Shown in pieces: positions 56,597 to 57,500 of a stretch of DNA of 57,500 bases. The stretch is from Zygnema cylindricum (Eukaryota; Streptophyta; Zygnematophyceae; Zygnematales; Zygnemataceae): assembly GCA_037447655.1 (NCBI GenBank), contig JBBHKE010002651.1, positions 1 through 57,500 of the forward strand, given 5' to 3'. Position numbers and translations under genes: made by a program. The notes below the pieces were generated by a model. It searched no databases, was not told the DNA's origin, and saw nothing but the letters and a program-made list of their open reading frames with translations. The stretch's first letter is position 1. Every line of letters starts with the position of its first letter.

Positions 56597-57500
56597 GTCG
56601 ATGTTCCATCACGTAAAGTCAGTAAAACCACGTGTTTAAAATTGAATGGCGCCACGCAAGCTACGATCCGATAGTGAAAATATTTCAGATTTTTAGCACC
56701 GACAAACTTAGCTTAATAATAGTCGCGGGCGACCCGGTGCTTTGCCCTTTGGTTGTTAAGGGCCTTTCGTTTTTGTACAGTGCCATGTATAATGCGATAG
56801 TACTGTACAGTACCGTACCTATTATGTACGAACATCTTACGTGACTCCATCATTGAAACTATGGTTCTGCACGGTTTGTAGGTTTTGTCGGTTCGCAATC
56901 TCGCGTCGACGGAGCTTTCTGCGATTTCCATACGATACATTCTGTTGGCAGTACGTCAAAATGTATCATTAACGATAGATTCTAGAAGTTACTCAAACAG
57001 CGAGGTCGACCGTGGGATTTGTTACTACAATTGTCGATTCGTAGGTTGATGCCCACCAAGTACAAGCGCCAAATGCACTCCACTACATAATCGCAACACG
57101 TAAACCGTACATGACATCTTTCATACTGCCTACAAGATACCCCCTAAAACGTTAACACTGAAATCCCTTGTACATGACTTCTGTACATGACCACGTGTCG
57201 CTTTCTAATTTTGGTAATCTTTATCAATCTTCAACCGCACTCTATTTTGGTCCCAAACCGATCGCTTCAAGCTCAACGGAATCATCCAAACTTCTCTACT
57301 CTACAGTACATTAAAGTACAGTATTGTACTGTATTTATGATGCTACAAAACATGTTGTCTATTCCGTACAAACGGGCCCGAGATGAACCAACTATAGCCG
57401 TCCGATGAGCTGCTGCTTGCTAAACTTACAACTGTAGCGTCCTTTTCGGACTTGGCGATTTCGTAACCGAAACTGGTCGTCACACTTTTCCTTAAGTTTA
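56597..57500. other. Noncoding flank
   Basis: No recognised gene. Short palindromic words around GTACAGTA (near 56775-56815 and 57303-57340). Confidence 0.5.

Overview
The window is a retrotransposon graveyard from a green-plant nuclear genome. Almost everything is Ty1/copia, Ty3/gypsy, LINE, hAT and MITE sequence, with one degraded host-like gene. The plant assignment is inference. The copia primer-binding sites match the anticodon arm of plant-type initiator tRNA-Met (the base pattern fits plant tRNA better than animal). The hAT transposase looks plant-like. Retrotransposons carrying a cytosine methyltransferase have been reported from streptophyte algae such as Klebsormidium (and from dinoflagellates). 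A bryophyte or streptophyte alga fits better than a flowering plant, but I cannot name the species.

Layout. 1-15721: three nested copia elements. The outer element A3 (minus strand) was hit in its integrase region by A2 (1326-13147, minus, ATAGA target duplications), and A2 was hit in its RNase H by nearly intact element B (2912-8336, plus). 15722-22662: the most interesting element, a Ty3/gypsy polyprotein on the plus strand reading protease, C5 cytosine-DNA methyltransferase, reverse transcriptase, RNase H, integrase, PHD finger, polypurine tract and 3' LTR. 22666-26630: copia D (minus), truncated. 26630-28746: a deleted gypsy relative keeping only protease tail, integrase tail, PHD remnant and LTRs. 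29300-34182: a second gypsy family (minus) with gag, LTR and polyprotein tail in permuted order. 34183-38240: copia E (plus) with a solo LTR inside. 38241-40085: AT-rich, no gene seen. 40090-44950: a non-LTR retrotransposon (minus) with RT and a C-terminal restriction-like endonuclease, interrupted by a solo copia LTR. 45851-46785: a DOPA 4,5-dioxygenase-like gene with two in-frame stops. 47990-52995: hAT transposase fragments around a truncated copia C and a third gypsy 3' end. 53199-56593: a cluster of MITEs, abutting and nested.

The copia families share an unusual architecture: the gag start codon lies inside the 5' LTR, and the primer-binding site, complementary to the initiator tRNA-Met anticodon arm, lies inside the gag reading frame and encodes a conserved Val-Met-Gly-Pro-Pro. 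Several LTR families also carry a tRNA-like segment with Pol III box A and box B, in antisense in the copia LTRs.

The methyltransferase gypsy is probably the system to look at. A retroelement that codes for both a DNA methylation writer and a PHD-type chromatin reader could act on the chromatin state of its own copies. This copy is damaged by several stops and frameshifts, so the function is inferred from domain content only.
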